Positions 26,779-35,430 of a DNA stretch of 64,000 nt are shown here, one piece after another. A program made the position numbers and the translations under genes. The notes under the pieces are model-generated. The model did no database searches. It was not told the DNA's origin and saw nothing but the letters and a program-made list of their open reading frames with translations. Within the stretch, counting starts at the first letter, position 1; each line of letters opens with the position of its first letter. The stretch covers positions 1 through 64,000 of the forward strand of contig CANKBS010000004.1 of assembly GCA_947480015.1 (NCBI GenBank). Direction: 5' to 3'. The stretch is from Sphingobacteriaceae bacterium. Lineage in GTDB: Bacteria > Bacteroidota > Bacteroidia > B-17B0 > Aurantibacillaceae.

Positions 26779-27507
26779 ATGATCATACTTATTTTTTTAA
26801 TCCTTCACTGGTACCTTTCTTTATTCGGACAAACTTTTTTTTTGCACCGTTATTCGGCGCATAAAATGTTTACCATGAGTAAATCGTGGGAAAAATTCTT
26901 TTATGTTTTTTCCTGGGTTACGCAGGGCTCTTCTTATTTAAATGCACGCGCTTATGCCATTTTACACCGCATGCATCATGCCTACAGTGATACTGAAAAA
27001 GATCCGCACACGCCGCATTTTTTTAAGGAAGCCTTTACTATGATGATGCACACCCGTAAAATTTATAACGATGTGCTGAATAAACGTGTAGTGGTTGATG
27101 AAAAATTTGATCGTAATTTTCCTGAATATCCAGTTATTGATCGTGTTGCCGACAGCTGGGTATCACGTTTAACTTTCGCGGCAGGTTACATAGCGTTTTA
27201 CATTGTATTTGCAACACATTGGTGGATGTTTTTGTTATTACCAATTCACTTTTTGATCGGGCCCATACAAGGCGCTATAGTGAACTGGGCCGGACATAAA
27301 TACGGTTACCGTAATTTTGATTGCCCTGATAAATCACGTAATACGTTATTTATTGATTTTTTATTATTGGGTGAGTTATTCCAAAACAACCATCATCAGG
27401 CAGGGTCACGACCAAATTTCGCTGCTAAATGGTGGGAAATTGACCCGGCATATCCGGTTATTCTTTTACTAGACAAACTTCGCATCATTAAATTGGTACG
27501 ATCATAA
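26779..27507 (+). CDS. Membrane fatty-acid (acyl-CoA/acyl-lipid) desaturase
   Basis: This 242-residue di-iron enzyme introduces a double bond into acyl chains. Histidine boxes are visible: LHRYSAHKMF (H-R-x-x-x-H), ILHRMHHAYSD (H-R-x-H-H) and LFQNNHHQAG (N-N-H-H); GHKYGYRNF adds a further conserved His. Hydrophobic segments flank the boxes. The protein is shorter than plant or cyanobacterial desaturases but usual for this Bacteroidota type. It converges on the photolyase gene. Confidence 0.88.
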   Translation: MIILIFLILHWYLSLFGQTFFLHRYSAHKMFTMSKSWEKFFYVFSWVTQGSSYLNARAYAILHRMHHAYSDTEKDPHTPHFFKEAFTMMMHTRKIYNDVLNKRVVVDEKFDRNFPEYPVIDRVADSWVSRLTFAAGYIAFYIVFATHWWMFLLLPIHFLIGPIQGAIVNWAGHKYGYRNFDCPDKSRNTLFIDFLLLGELFQNNHHQAGSRPNFAAKWWEIDPAYPVILLLDKLRIIKLVRS

Positions 27508-27511
27508 GGCT

Positions 27512-28858
27512 TTAAAACAAGCTCATCTGACGACTTTCCTGTAAAGCTGTTTTATACACCGATAGAACCCTAAGCCTTGCCTGAGCATGGTCTAACATAG
27601 GGATTGGATAATTTAGGCTTCCGAATTCGGGAATCCATTTTTTGATGTATTTAAAATCAGGGTCAAATTTCTTTTGTTGTTCATAGGGGTTAAACACTCT
27701 GAAGTACGGAGCCGCATCACAGCCACAACCCGCAGCCCATTGCCAGCCGCCATTGTTAGCACTTAAATCAAAGTCATTTAATTTTTTTGCAAAATAAGCT
27801 TCACCCCATCGCCAATCAATTAAGAGGTCTTTCACTAAAAAACTACTCACGATCATTCGCACCCGATTATGCATAAAACCTGTTGTATTCAGTTCTCGCA
27901 TCCCAGCATCCACAATGGGGAACCCGGTTTTGCCAACACACCATTTTTCAAATTCGACTTCGTTATTTCTCCAGGGGATAAATTCATAATTCTTTTTAAA
28001 ACTATGGTTTACGACGTTCGGAAAATTACTCAAGATCATCATGTAGAAATCACGCCAGATAAGTTCATTTAGCCAAGTTTCACTTAAGGGTAATGCTTTA
28101 GCAACCAATGCACGAATACTTATTGTGCCAAAACGTAACTGAATACTTAATCTGCTGGTGCCTTCAAGCGCTGGAAAATCGCGTTGTTCTTTATAGTTCC
28201 GAATTAACAAGGCATCTATACGGGTATGTTTTTTAAGTAAAATATCTGTTTTTAAAAAGCCCATACTTTCTAGCGTTGGCAAGGCTTTGGCTATAGTTTG
28301 GTAAAAGTTGCCAAAGTAATTTACACTGGGATAGGTTTTATAATAAAAGGGTTTTAATTGCGATTTCCATTTTTTGCTGTAAGGCGTAAAAATGGAATAA
28401 GGTGTGCCGTCTTCTTTGCACACTTCTGTTTTTTCAAATATACACTGGTCTTTAAAAGTTTTAAAAACAATGTTGTTTTCAGAGAAGAGCTCAAGCACCT
28501 CTGCATCCCGTCCTGTGGCGTAATCTTCATAATCGTGATTGGTATAAACCGACGTTATTTTATGCGCGCGACTAAGTTTTTTAAAAGCCTGCAGGGGGGT
28601 ATCATGTATCACATGCAAGGATGAGCCCAGCACCACTAGTTCATTCTGAATTTGAGTTAGTGCCTGATGAATAAAATCAACGCGCCGGTCGTAAGGATCT
28701 TCTAATCGGGAAAGGATATTCGTGTCAAAAATAAAAACCGGCAACACCTGCTTGTTTTCTTTTAAGGCGTGAAACAGACCGGCATTGTCGTGTAAACGTA
28801 AGTCGCGTCTAAACCAGAAAACACTAACCTCATTCTTATGATTCGGTAGATGCGACAT
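27512..28858 (-). CDS. phr: Deoxyribodipyrimidine photolyase/cryptochrome family
   Basis: This 448-residue flavoprotein uses blue light to reverse pyrimidine dimers. The N-terminal alpha/beta antenna domain starts VFWFRRDLRLHDNAGL; the FAD-binding domain shows LRFGTISIRAL, LNELIWRDFYMMIL, FPIVDAGMRELNTTGFMHNR, the region DWRWGEAYFAKKL and NNGGWQWAAGCGCDAAPYFR, all signatures of class I photolyases. The ATG is 8 bases after the stop of an ECF sigma gene, so the two are likely one transcript. Confidence 0.93.
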   Translation of the reverse strand: MSHLPNHKNEVSVFWFRRDLRLHDNAGLFHALKENKQVLPVFIFDTNILSRLEDPYDRRVDFIHQALTQIQNELVVLGSSLHVIHDTPLQAFKKLSRAHKITSVYTNHDYEDYATGRDAEVLELFSENNIVFKTFKDQCIFEKTEVCKEDGTPYSIFTPYSKKWKSQLKPFYYKTYPSVNYFGNFYQTIAKALPTLESMGFLKTDILLKKHTRIDALLIRNYKEQRDFPALEGTSRLSIQLRFGTISIRALVAKALPLSETWLNELIWRDFYMMILSNFPNVVNHSFKKNYEFIPWRNNEVEFEKWCVGKTGFPIVDAGMRELNTTGFMHNRVRMIVSSFLVKDLLIDWRWGEAYFAKKLNDFDLSANNGGWQWAAGCGCDAAPYFRVFNPYEQQKKFDPDFKYIKKWIPEFGSLNYPIPMLDHAQARLRVLSVYKTALQESRQMSLF

Positions 28859-28866
28859 GATGGCAA

Positions 28867-29373
28867 TTAATTTGCAAAATGTTTAAGCGACTCCATTAAT
28901 ATTTTTCTGGCAATAAAGATTCGGCTTTTAATTGTCCCTAAAGGTAAATGCATTTCTTTGGCAATTTCTTCGTATTTGTAGCCATTGTAATAACGTGTAA
29001 ATGGCACTTTGTAGTCATCATCTAAACTTTCAATGTGGCGAATTATTTCTTTTGCATTCATGCGACTGTCGCTGTGATCATAACTATTTTGTTTAAATGC
29101 ACGGTTCATGGCGATATCATCACCTTTACTTATTAGTGATTTAGTTTTAACATTGCGACGGTAGGCATTTATAAAAGTGTTTTTCATAATGGTAAACAAC
29201 CAGGCTCTTAAATTACTAGTGTCTTCAAATTTACTACGGTAGGTAATCGCCTTCACGTAAGTATCTTGTAACAAGTCATGAGCGTCTTCCGAATTGTGCG
29301 TAAGGCTTAAAGCGAAATTTCTAAGTGACGATTTTTCTTGAATAATTCGAGTATTAAATTCTATAGCTGTCAT
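28867..29373 (-). CDS. ECF-type RNA polymerase sigma factor
   Basis: This 168-residue sigma-70 family protein has region 2 (LRNFALSLTHNSEDAHDLLQ and AWLFTIMKNTFINAYRR) and region 4 (YEEIAKEMHLPLGTIKSRIF) only. I start at the ATG at 29373 (MTAIEFNTRII); the longer in-frame start adds 40 unusual hydrophobic residues that do not belong to the family. No anti-sigma gene is adjacent. It is placed 8 bases before the photolyase gene, which it may help control; that link is inferred from position only. Confidence 0.9.
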   Translation of the reverse strand: MTAIEFNTRIIQEKSSLRNFALSLTHNSEDAHDLLQDTYVKAITYRSKFEDTSNLRAWLFTIMKNTFINAYRRNVKTKSLISKGDDIAMNRAFKQNSYDHSDSRMNAKEIIRHIESLDDDYKVPFTRYYNGYKYEEIAKEMHLPLGTIKSRIFIARKILMESLKHFAN

Positions 29374-29558
29374 TAAGTAAAAGATAATTTTCTGAGACGA
29401 AGATATGGTTTTGTTTAATGATATAGCAAAAAGATTAAACAAAAAGTGCAAATTATTGATTTTCAGGGTATTGATTTTATTAGAATAATGCATTTATATG
29501 AACAAATGCCGTATTTTCAAGATAATACTGTATTTTCGCAGCCAAAATAATTACAAAA

Positions 29559-31097
29559 ATGTCGATTCATTTAAGCGAACAAGAACTATTAAGAAGACAA
29601 AAATTAGCAGATTTAACTGCTTTAGGTATTAATGCCTATCCGGCTGAAGAATTTAAGGTGAATGCCAATGCCGCTGATATTAAAGAAAATTACGAACGTG
29701 ATAAATTAAATTATAAGGACCTTACAATTGCGGGACGACTGATGAGTGTACGTGATATGGGTAAGGCTTGTTTCGCTGTGATACAGGATGCTACAGGGCG
29801 TTTACAAATTTATATCCGTAAAGACGATATCTGTCCGGGTGACGATAAAACTCTGTATGATGTGGTTTGGAAAAAACTCATGGACATTGGGGATATTATT
29901 GGCTTAGAGGGTTATGTGTTTACTACAAAAACCGGCGAAATCTCCTTACATGTTACTTCCTTAAAATTATTGAGCAAGTCGCTGAAACCCCTACCCATAG
30001 TGAAGACCGACGATTCAGGTAATTCATTTGATGAGGTGACCGATCCTGAATTTCGTTTTCGTCAGCGGTATGTTGATTTGATTATTAATCCACAAGTGCG
30101 CGACACCTTTAAAAAACGTACGCAATTGGTTAATTCCATTCGTCAAAGTTTAAACAACGCTGGCATGCTGGAAGTTGAAACGCCTATATTACAAAGTATT
30201 CCTGGCGGTGCAACGGCACGTCCTTTTATTACCCATCACAATGCTTTAAACATTCCTTTATACCTTCGTATTGCAAATGAACTTTACCTCAAACGCCTTA
30301 TTGTGGGCGGATTTGAAGGGGTTTATGAATTTGCGAAAGATTTCAGAAATGAAGGAATGGACCGCACGCATAATCCTGAATTTACCATTTTAGAGTTTTA
30401 TGTGGCATACAAAGATTATAACTGGATGATGGATTTTTCGGAACGTTTGCTCGAAAAAGTGGCCATGGATCTATACGGCATCACAGAGCTAACCGTTGGG
30501 GATAAAAAAATTGATTTTAAAGCGCCGTTTAAACGTGTCACCATGTATGATGCTATTAAAGAACATACCGGAATTGATATAAGCGGAATGGATGAAGAGG
30601 CCTTACGTGGTGTATGTAATAAATTGAACATTCACATGGAAGCCAGCATGGGTAAAGGAAAGCTGATAGATGAAATTTTCAGCGAGAAGTGTGAAGGGCA
30701 ATACATTCAACCTACTTTCATTACCGATTATCCGTTAGAGATGAGTCCGCTTACCAAAAAACACCGAACTACAGCAGGACTTGTTGAGCGTTTTGAGTTA
30801 ATGGTAAATGGTAAAGAAATTGCAAATGCCTACAGTGAGTTAAACGACCCTCTTGATCAACGCGAACGTTTTGAAGAACAATTGAAATTGCAAGAAAGAG
30901 GTGATGATGAAGCCATGTTTATTGATCATGATTTCTTAAGAGCTTTAGAATACGGTATGCCACCAACCGCCGGAATTGGCATTGGTATTGATCGTTTAAC
31001 GATGTTGTTCACGAATAATGTGAACATACAGGAGGTTTTATTTTTTCCTCAAATGCGTCCTGAAGTAGGAGCGAATGAGGCAGAAGCAGAAGCCTAG
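29559..31097 (+). CDS. lysS: Lysyl-tRNA synthetase, class II
   Basis: This 512-residue enzyme charges tRNA-Lys. An N-terminal OB-fold (LTIAGRLMSVRDMGKACFAV) precedes the class II core with motif 2 (FRNEGMDRTHNPEFTILEFY) and motif 3 (GIGIGIDRLTMLF); ETPILQSIPGGATARPF is typical of LysRS. The tail is short and Ala/Glu-rich. It is divergent from the sigma factor gene; a partial promoter match, TATTTTCG, lies at 29531-29538. Confidence 0.97.
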   Translation: MSIHLSEQELLRRQKLADLTALGINAYPAEEFKVNANAADIKENYERDKLNYKDLTIAGRLMSVRDMGKACFAVIQDATGRLQIYIRKDDICPGDDKTLYDVVWKKLMDIGDIIGLEGYVFTTKTGEISLHVTSLKLLSKSLKPLPIVKTDDSGNSFDEVTDPEFRFRQRYVDLIINPQVRDTFKKRTQLVNSIRQSLNNAGMLEVETPILQSIPGGATARPFITHHNALNIPLYLRIANELYLKRLIVGGFEGVYEFAKDFRNEGMDRTHNPEFTILEFYVAYKDYNWMMDFSERLLEKVAMDLYGITELTVGDKKIDFKAPFKRVTMYDAIKEHTGIDISGMDEEALRGVCNKLNIHMEASMGKGKLIDEIFSEKCEGQYIQPTFITDYPLEMSPLTKKHRTTAGLVERFELMVNGKEIANAYSELNDPLDQRERFEEQLKLQERGDDEAMFIDHDFLRALEYGMPPTAGIGIGIDRLTMLFTNNVNIQEVLFFPQMRPEVGANEAEAEA

Positions 31098-31152
31098 AAA
31101 ATTCCAGAAGCGCATCCGGTTTAAATCATTCGGGTAAATTTTTACAATAAGA

Positions 31153-31183
31153 CCGTGAATTTTAATTGAATTAAAATTCACGG
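31153..31183. repeat. 15-base inverted repeat downstream of lysS
   Basis: Arms CCGTGAATTTTAATT (31153-31167) and AATTAAAATTCACGG (31169-31183) are exact complements with one central G. No T-run follows on either strand side that would make a standard terminator (GCCATTCAC follows on the plus strand). It could be a transcript-end hairpin or a DNA-protein target; the rest of the 31098-31247 gap shows nothing else. Confidence 0.55.
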
Positions 31184-31247
31184 CCATTCACTCATTGGGC
31201 ATAATTTACTTAAAGAATTTAAGTATATTTACCTGCTAATATCCCAT

Positions 31248-31790
31248 TTGCAAAAACGAGCTAACATATTTGTAACAGCCTTAAGTTTAATCCTGATAGC
31301 TTTTGCCTGTAGCGAAGTGAAGAAGGAGGAGCCAAAAATTAAAGCACGCATTTTTCCGGGTTATCACATATTACTTGATGAAATTATTCGCTCAAAGGAC
31401 GGCGTTTTCAGAGGCTTGAATCTTAATGCCAATGCCACAGAAATAAAAAAAGCAGAAGGGGCCGAACCTTCTGAAAATTCAGAAGGGCATTTATATTATG
31501 AATATAAGGCCGATAGTTTAACAAACTACTCAATCGAATACACCCTTAATAAAGACAGTCTGGAAGAAATAAATTTACAGATCAACACCAGCGATCTCGA
31601 ATTAAGTTCTTATTTGTTTTGTGATTTTAAAGACTATTACGCCAACAAACTCCCCAACCCAACCGAAGACAAAGGTTATGTGGTTTATAACTGTTTTGAA
31701 GGTCAACGCAAGCCATTTGTAGTGTCTTTAAGCGATAATTCCAGCCCCACACAAGGCATCATCAACATGGTGATTTATAAAGACAAATAA
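31248..31790 (+). CDS. Hypothetical lipoprotein
   Basis: This 180-residue protein has an N-terminal signal peptide ending in lipobox AFAC (Cys about residue 21), then a hydrophilic region with FPGYHILLDEIIRSKDGVFRG and alternating charged/hydrophobic strands (YSIEYTLNKDSLEEINLQI). The start is TTG at 31248, as no ATG precedes the signal peptide; a -7-like TATATTTA lies at 31224-31231, leaving a very short leader. I recognise no family. It ends 1 base from the stop of the convergent Kelch gene. Confidence 0.55.
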   Translation: MQKRANIFVTALSLILIAFACSEVKKEEPKIKARIFPGYHILLDEIIRSKDGVFRGLNLNANATEIKKAEGAEPSENSEGHLYYEYKADSLTNYSIEYTLNKDSLEEINLQINTSDLELSSYLFCDFKDYYANKLPNPTEDKGYVVYNCFEGQRKPFVVSLSDNSSPTQGIINMVIYKDK

Positions 31791-31791
31791 C

Positions 31792-33003
31792 TCAGTGCTT
31801 TATTAGTTTTTCTACCGTAAGTAATTTCGTTTTATTACTTATTTTCAAAATGTAGATGCCACATTCTAAATCTTCCACACCGAACGTAGAATGCGTTCCC
31901 TGCATAAAATTTAAAGGTATGACCAGCACTTGTCGGCCACTCATATCCTCTATGCTACAAGTAAGTTCCTGATTTTGAAACGTGGCATTAGTTAAGCACA
32001 ATTGAATTTGTGAGTGAGCAGGATTTGGAAAAAAACGGAAATCGGTGTTTTTATAATATTCATTCATGCCAACCGGCACATCCATCATCCAGGTTTCTTT
32101 TAATCGTGTATCGCCAGTCCCTAACCCACAGGTGAAATAATAATTTTCGGCAATCACACAACTCATGTCGCCACGCCTTGCAGTACCGGAAATACTTGAC
32201 CCTTGATACCAGGCGTTTACCGTTTCATTGTAATACCAAACATCCTGATGAAATGCTCCGGTTGTATCTTGTCCCCCAAACAAAATTAATTTATTGTTTA
32301 CACATTGCAATGAAACGTATGATCTGCCAAGGCCGGGAAAGTCATTCACCTTAGTCCAAGTATCGGTTAATGGCGTGTATTTGTACAATTCTTTTCTGAA
32401 AGAATAATTATTATCTCTACCGTGGCAGAGGTAGCCATTGTTGTTTAATACGGCTGCTGAAGCCCGCCACCGGCCACCAAAAGGGAAATTATTTTTTTGC
32501 AACCAAGTATTTGTACTCAACGTATATTCCCACACGTCATCACTAACCGGACCCTCAGTAACATTGACGCCTCCGGCAATGATCACTTTATCGCCAAAAC
32601 GCATCACACTGGCGCCTTTTAATCCAACGCCTGGCTTGGAGGCCATTACAGACCAGGTATTGCTGCTAATATCATATTTATAAAGATCGTTATAAGCACC
32701 CGAAGGCGCATCACCACCAAACACATAAAAACAATCAGTGCCGCTAAAAGCAGAGGCATATTGACGTTCTTTCCCGGCAGGGAAAGGAGCAATGGCGATC
32801 CATTGATGTGTGCTTACATCGTAGGCATAGATGTCGTTTCCAAGAACCCAACCCACTTTTAAACCTAAACCAAAATACGCTTTATTATTTACTGCAACGC
32901 CAATGCCATCATCGCGTGCAGCGTCCGGAAAATTGCTGATCTGCAACCAGGATTGACCCATTAAATAATTGGTAAGTAGCAGAAAGGTAAAAAACTGTTT
33001 CAT
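31792..33003 (-). CDS. Secreted Kelch-repeat protein with T9SS sorting domain
   Basis: The 403-residue product begins with a signal peptide (MKQFFTFLLLTNYLMGQS), then about five to six Kelch-type blades with repeated patterns such as DIYAYDVSTHQWIAI, DLYKYDISSNTWSVM, DVWEYTLSTNTWLQK and ELYKYTPLTDTWTKV, each preceded by a Gly-Gly turn. The C-terminal 85 residues, FRFFPNPAHSQIQL through GIYILKIS to VEKLIKH, are a type A T9SS sorting domain. It should be exported and surface-linked or released. Ligand unknown. Confidence 0.88.
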   Translation of the reverse strand: MKQFFTFLLLTNYLMGQSWLQISNFPDAARDDGIGVAVNNKAYFGLGLKVGWVLGNDIYAYDVSTHQWIAIAPFPAGKERQYASAFSGTDCFYVFGGDAPSGAYNDLYKYDISSNTWSVMASKPGVGLKGASVMRFGDKVIIAGGVNVTEGPVSDDVWEYTLSTNTWLQKNNFPFGGRWRASAAVLNNNGYLCHGRDNNYSFRKELYKYTPLTDTWTKVNDFPGLGRSYVSLQCVNNKLILFGGQDTTGAFHQDVWYYNETVNAWYQGSSISGTARRGDMSCVIAENYYFTCGLGTGDTRLKETWMMDVPVGMNEYYKNTDFRFFPNPAHSQIQLCLTNATFQNQELTCSIEDMSGRQVLVIPLNFMQGTHSTFGVEDLECGIYILKISNKTKLLTVEKLIKH

Positions 33004-33078
33004 GGGTGTTTTTTTATGGAATGATAGTCACGCTAATAACGTAAGATCAGTTACACTTATTGTTAATGCCTATGAAGC

Positions 33079-33107
33079 AAAAAAAAAGCCGCTCAAATTG
33101 AACGGCT
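33079..33107 (-). terminator. Terminator of the DUF5606 gene
   Basis: On the minus strand AGCCGTTCAA pairs with TTGAGCGGCT (one wobble) and is followed by nine T residues (plus-strand A-run at 33079-33087). It is a strong intrinsic terminator 21 bases after the stop. Confidence 0.85.
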
Positions 33108-33128
33108 CTTCATAAAATATATCTAACC

Positions 33129-33668
33129 TTAAGCGGTGCCTGTTTTACGCACACCGGTTGTTTTTTTAACGCCAACACTGGTTTTAGCTTTAGAAGAGTC
33201 TTTAGTAGCCGTTTTTTTGATCTTAGGTTTATCTTCTGTTTTTAAAGCAACGGTTTTATCATCCGAATCTTTATTTTCTTCTTTTAATTTCAGATTTCCG
33301 GAAGCTTGAAGGGCATTGTACCAGGTAATGAGCTTACGCATGTTACTGATATAAACACGTTCCTTGTCGTATTCAGGTAAAATCTCGCCAAAATACTTTT
33401 CAATGGCTTTGTCGTCAGCCTTGTTATCAATAGCGGGACCACCTTTTTCTTTTTCAAAAGCTGATGTGATAATCTCTTCGATAGGTTTATCATCACCAGT
33501 GGTGAACATACTAATATCCGAAAGTGTTGACACTTTAGTAGAGGCGTATACATTTAAACGTTTCTTGTCAGAAAGGCCTTCAACAATGATACCGTTTTTG
33601 CTTTGAGCTACAATTTTATACAAGCCCGGCTGGCCCGATATAGAAATTATTCCTGTTAAATCAATCAT
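33129..33668 (-). CDS. DUF5606 family protein with basic tail
   Basis: This 179-residue protein has the conserved Bacteroidota DUF5606 N-terminus: LTGIISISGQPGLYKIVAQ, KNGIIVEGLSDKKRL and the later YDKERVYISNMRKLITWYNAL helix. The last 50 residues are Lys/Thr/Ser-rich and low complexity (KKTATKDSSKAKTS), as in many family members. There is no signal or membrane segment. Function is unknown. A -7-like TATCTTTG lies on the minus strand at 33691-33698. Confidence 0.8.
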   Translation of the reverse strand: MIDLTGIISISGQPGLYKIVAQSKNGIIVEGLSDKKRLNVYASTKVSTLSDISMFTTGDDKPIEEIITSAFEKEKGGPAIDNKADDKAIEKYFGEILPEYDKERVYISNMRKLITWYNALQASGNLKLKEENKDSDDKTVALKTEDKPKIKKTATKDSSKAKTSVGVKKTTGVRKTGTA

Positions 33669-34036
33669 ATTGTTTTTTTATCTTGAAGAGCAAAGATAAG
33701 TTTTTAATTAAAAAAAACACCCTTTTTAGTGAAATTATTAATTGATGGCTAAAGCGCTGTAACGCCCTAAATAGCTGGGGTTTGGATAAGTTCGAGTGAC
33801 GTGAACTGAAAAAAGTCAAATTCTTATCCTAACCAACTTGGCATTTTCGAATCCATTTCAAATATCAAGCAAAGGACTGTTAGCTATAATAGGTGCATGG
33901 CAGTGTGGTAAAGGTTCGAAGAACAGTCATGCATAACGCTTTTACCCACATATTTATTGTTTTTGAGAACGCAAATAAGTAATTTAGTGTCCCTACAAAA
34001 AAGCTCAAGGATTTAAAAACCAAAAACAAAGTACTT
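33669..34036. other. Non-coding interval with structured element (33750-33942)
   Basis: No convincing ORF lies in this 368-base gap. It holds an enclosed set of complementary segments: AAAGCG (33751-33756) with CGCTTT (33937-33942); GGTT-T-GGATAAG (33779-33790) with CTTATCC-T-AACC (33823-33834), 11 pairs around one T-T mismatch; and GACTGTT (33875-33881) with AACAGTC (33922-33928). Smaller GTTC/GAAC hairpins are nested (33790-33793 with 33802-33805; 33914-33917 with 33921-33924). This may be a non-coding RNA, a 5' leader of pepP or a decayed mobile repeat. It does not match tmRNA, SRP RNA or RNase P RNA motifs I know. Confidence 0.4.
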
Positions 34037-35329
34037 ATGAAATATCAGGCCATTGATAACAATCTGTTTATTGAGAATAGAAAAAAATTTAAAGACGATT
34101 TAAAACCAAACGCACTGGCTATTTTTGTAAGTAACGACATACTTCCTACCAATGCCGATGGTAGTATGGGTTTCAGACAAAATAGTGATCTGTTTTATTT
34201 GTGCGGTGTCGATCAGGAAGAAACCATTCTGGTGATTTATCCGGATGTAAAAGATGGCCGACACAAGGAAATATTATTTGTAAAAGAAACCAGTGAACTT
34301 ATTGCCATTTGGGAAGGCGCAAAATTAAACAAGGAGCAAGCGACAGCAGTAAGTGGGATCGAACAAGTATATTGGCTTCAGGATTTTGATAAACTAATGA
34401 AACCATTTTTATTTCAAGCAGAATATATTTATTTGAATTCAAATGAACATACGCGCCGCTGGATAGAGACGGAAACGGCTACGGAACGGTATAATAAGAA
34501 CTTTAAGGCTAAGTATCCGTTGCATAAATACGAGCGATCTGCGCCTATTATGCATAAGATCAGAGCTATTAAAAACACTCAAGAGATTGATCTAATTCAA
34601 CAAGCCTGCGATATCACCGAAAAAGGATTTCGTCGTTTATTGTCATTTATAAAACCTGGTGTATGGGAATATGAGATTGAAGCAGAATTAATACATGAAT
34701 TTGTTCGTAACCGCTCGCAGGGATTTGCATACGGACCCATTGTGGCTTCGGGGAAAAATGCCTGCGTATTACATTATGTAGAAAATAACAAACAATGTAA
34801 AGACGGAGAAGTGATCTTGTTGGATGTTGCCGCTGAATACGCCAATTATGCCAGTGATCTCACCCGTTCTATTCCGATCAACGGGAAATATACAAAACGC
34901 CAGAAAGACGTTTATAATGCGGTATTGCGTGTACACCGCGCGGCCACAAAACTTTTATTGCCGGGCCAAACGTTTGAAAAGTATAACAAAGCGGTTGGTG
35001 GTATGATGACTGAAGAACTTTTGGGTTTGGGTTTATTAAAGACGGCGGATGTAAAAAATCAAAATCCGAATTGGCCGGCCTATAAAAAATATTACATGCA
35101 TGGCACCAGTCACTTTTTAGGTTTGGATGTTCACGATGTTGGTTTCTTTCAGGAGCCGATGCAAGCGGGAATGGTGTTTACAGTTGAACCCGGCATTTAT
35201 ATTCCTGAAGAAGGATTAGGTATTCGTATCGAAAATAATATTCTGGTTACCACCAACGGACAAATGGATTTGATGAAAAACATCCCCATTGAAGCAGATG
35301 AGATCGAACAATTAATGGCAAAGAAATAA
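34037..35329 (+). CDS. pepP: Xaa-Pro aminopeptidase (M24B)
   Basis: This 430-residue metallopeptidase removes an N-terminal residue before proline. The N-terminal domain carries FRQNSDLFYLCGVDQEE; the pita-bread catalytic domain has all five metal ligands in order: LLDVAAEYANY and ASDLTRSIP (Asp), HGTSHFLGLDVHDVG (His), VEPGIYIPEEG and IRIENNILVT (Glu). There is no signal peptide, so it is cytoplasmic. The gene is preceded by the structured non-coding interval and followed by a terminator. Confidence 0.94.
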   Translation: MKYQAIDNNLFIENRKKFKDDLKPNALAIFVSNDILPTNADGSMGFRQNSDLFYLCGVDQEETILVIYPDVKDGRHKEILFVKETSELIAIWEGAKLNKEQATAVSGIEQVYWLQDFDKLMKPFLFQAEYIYLNSNEHTRRWIETETATERYNKNFKAKYPLHKYERSAPIMHKIRAIKNTQEIDLIQQACDITEKGFRRLLSFIKPGVWEYEIEAELIHEFVRNRSQGFAYGPIVASGKNACVLHYVENNKQCKDGEVILLDVAAEYANYASDLTRSIPINGKYTKRQKDVYNAVLRVHRAATKLLLPGQTFEKYNKAVGGMMTEELLGLGLLKTADVKNQNPNWPAYKKYYMHGTSHFLGLDVHDVGFFQEPMQAGMVFTVEPGIYIPEEGLGIRIENNILVTTNGQMDLMKNIPIEADEIEQLMAKK

Positions 35330-35373
35330 GTTAGTCTAAAAGCTATTAAATAAGCAATGTTTATTACTAATGA

Positions 35374-35397
35374 TTGAGCTCTGGAACCAGGGCTCAA
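35374..35397 (+). terminator. Terminator-like hairpin after pepP
   Basis: TTGAGCTCTGG and CCAGGGCTCAA form an 11-bp stem (one wobble) with a 2-base centre, followed by TTTGTGTT. It lies 44 bases after the pepP stop and before the porP-type gene, supporting the ATG at 35431 for that gene over an in-frame TTG at 35374, which is inside the hairpin. Confidence 0.7.
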
Positions 35398-35430
35398 TTT
35401 GTGTTAAATTTATTTATCCAAAACATTGCG

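Noticed and set aside
33750-33945. tmRNA, SRP RNA, RNase P RNA or an integron attC site
   Set aside because: None of the known core motifs of these RNAs is present, and the flanking core boxes of attC are not in inverted orientation.
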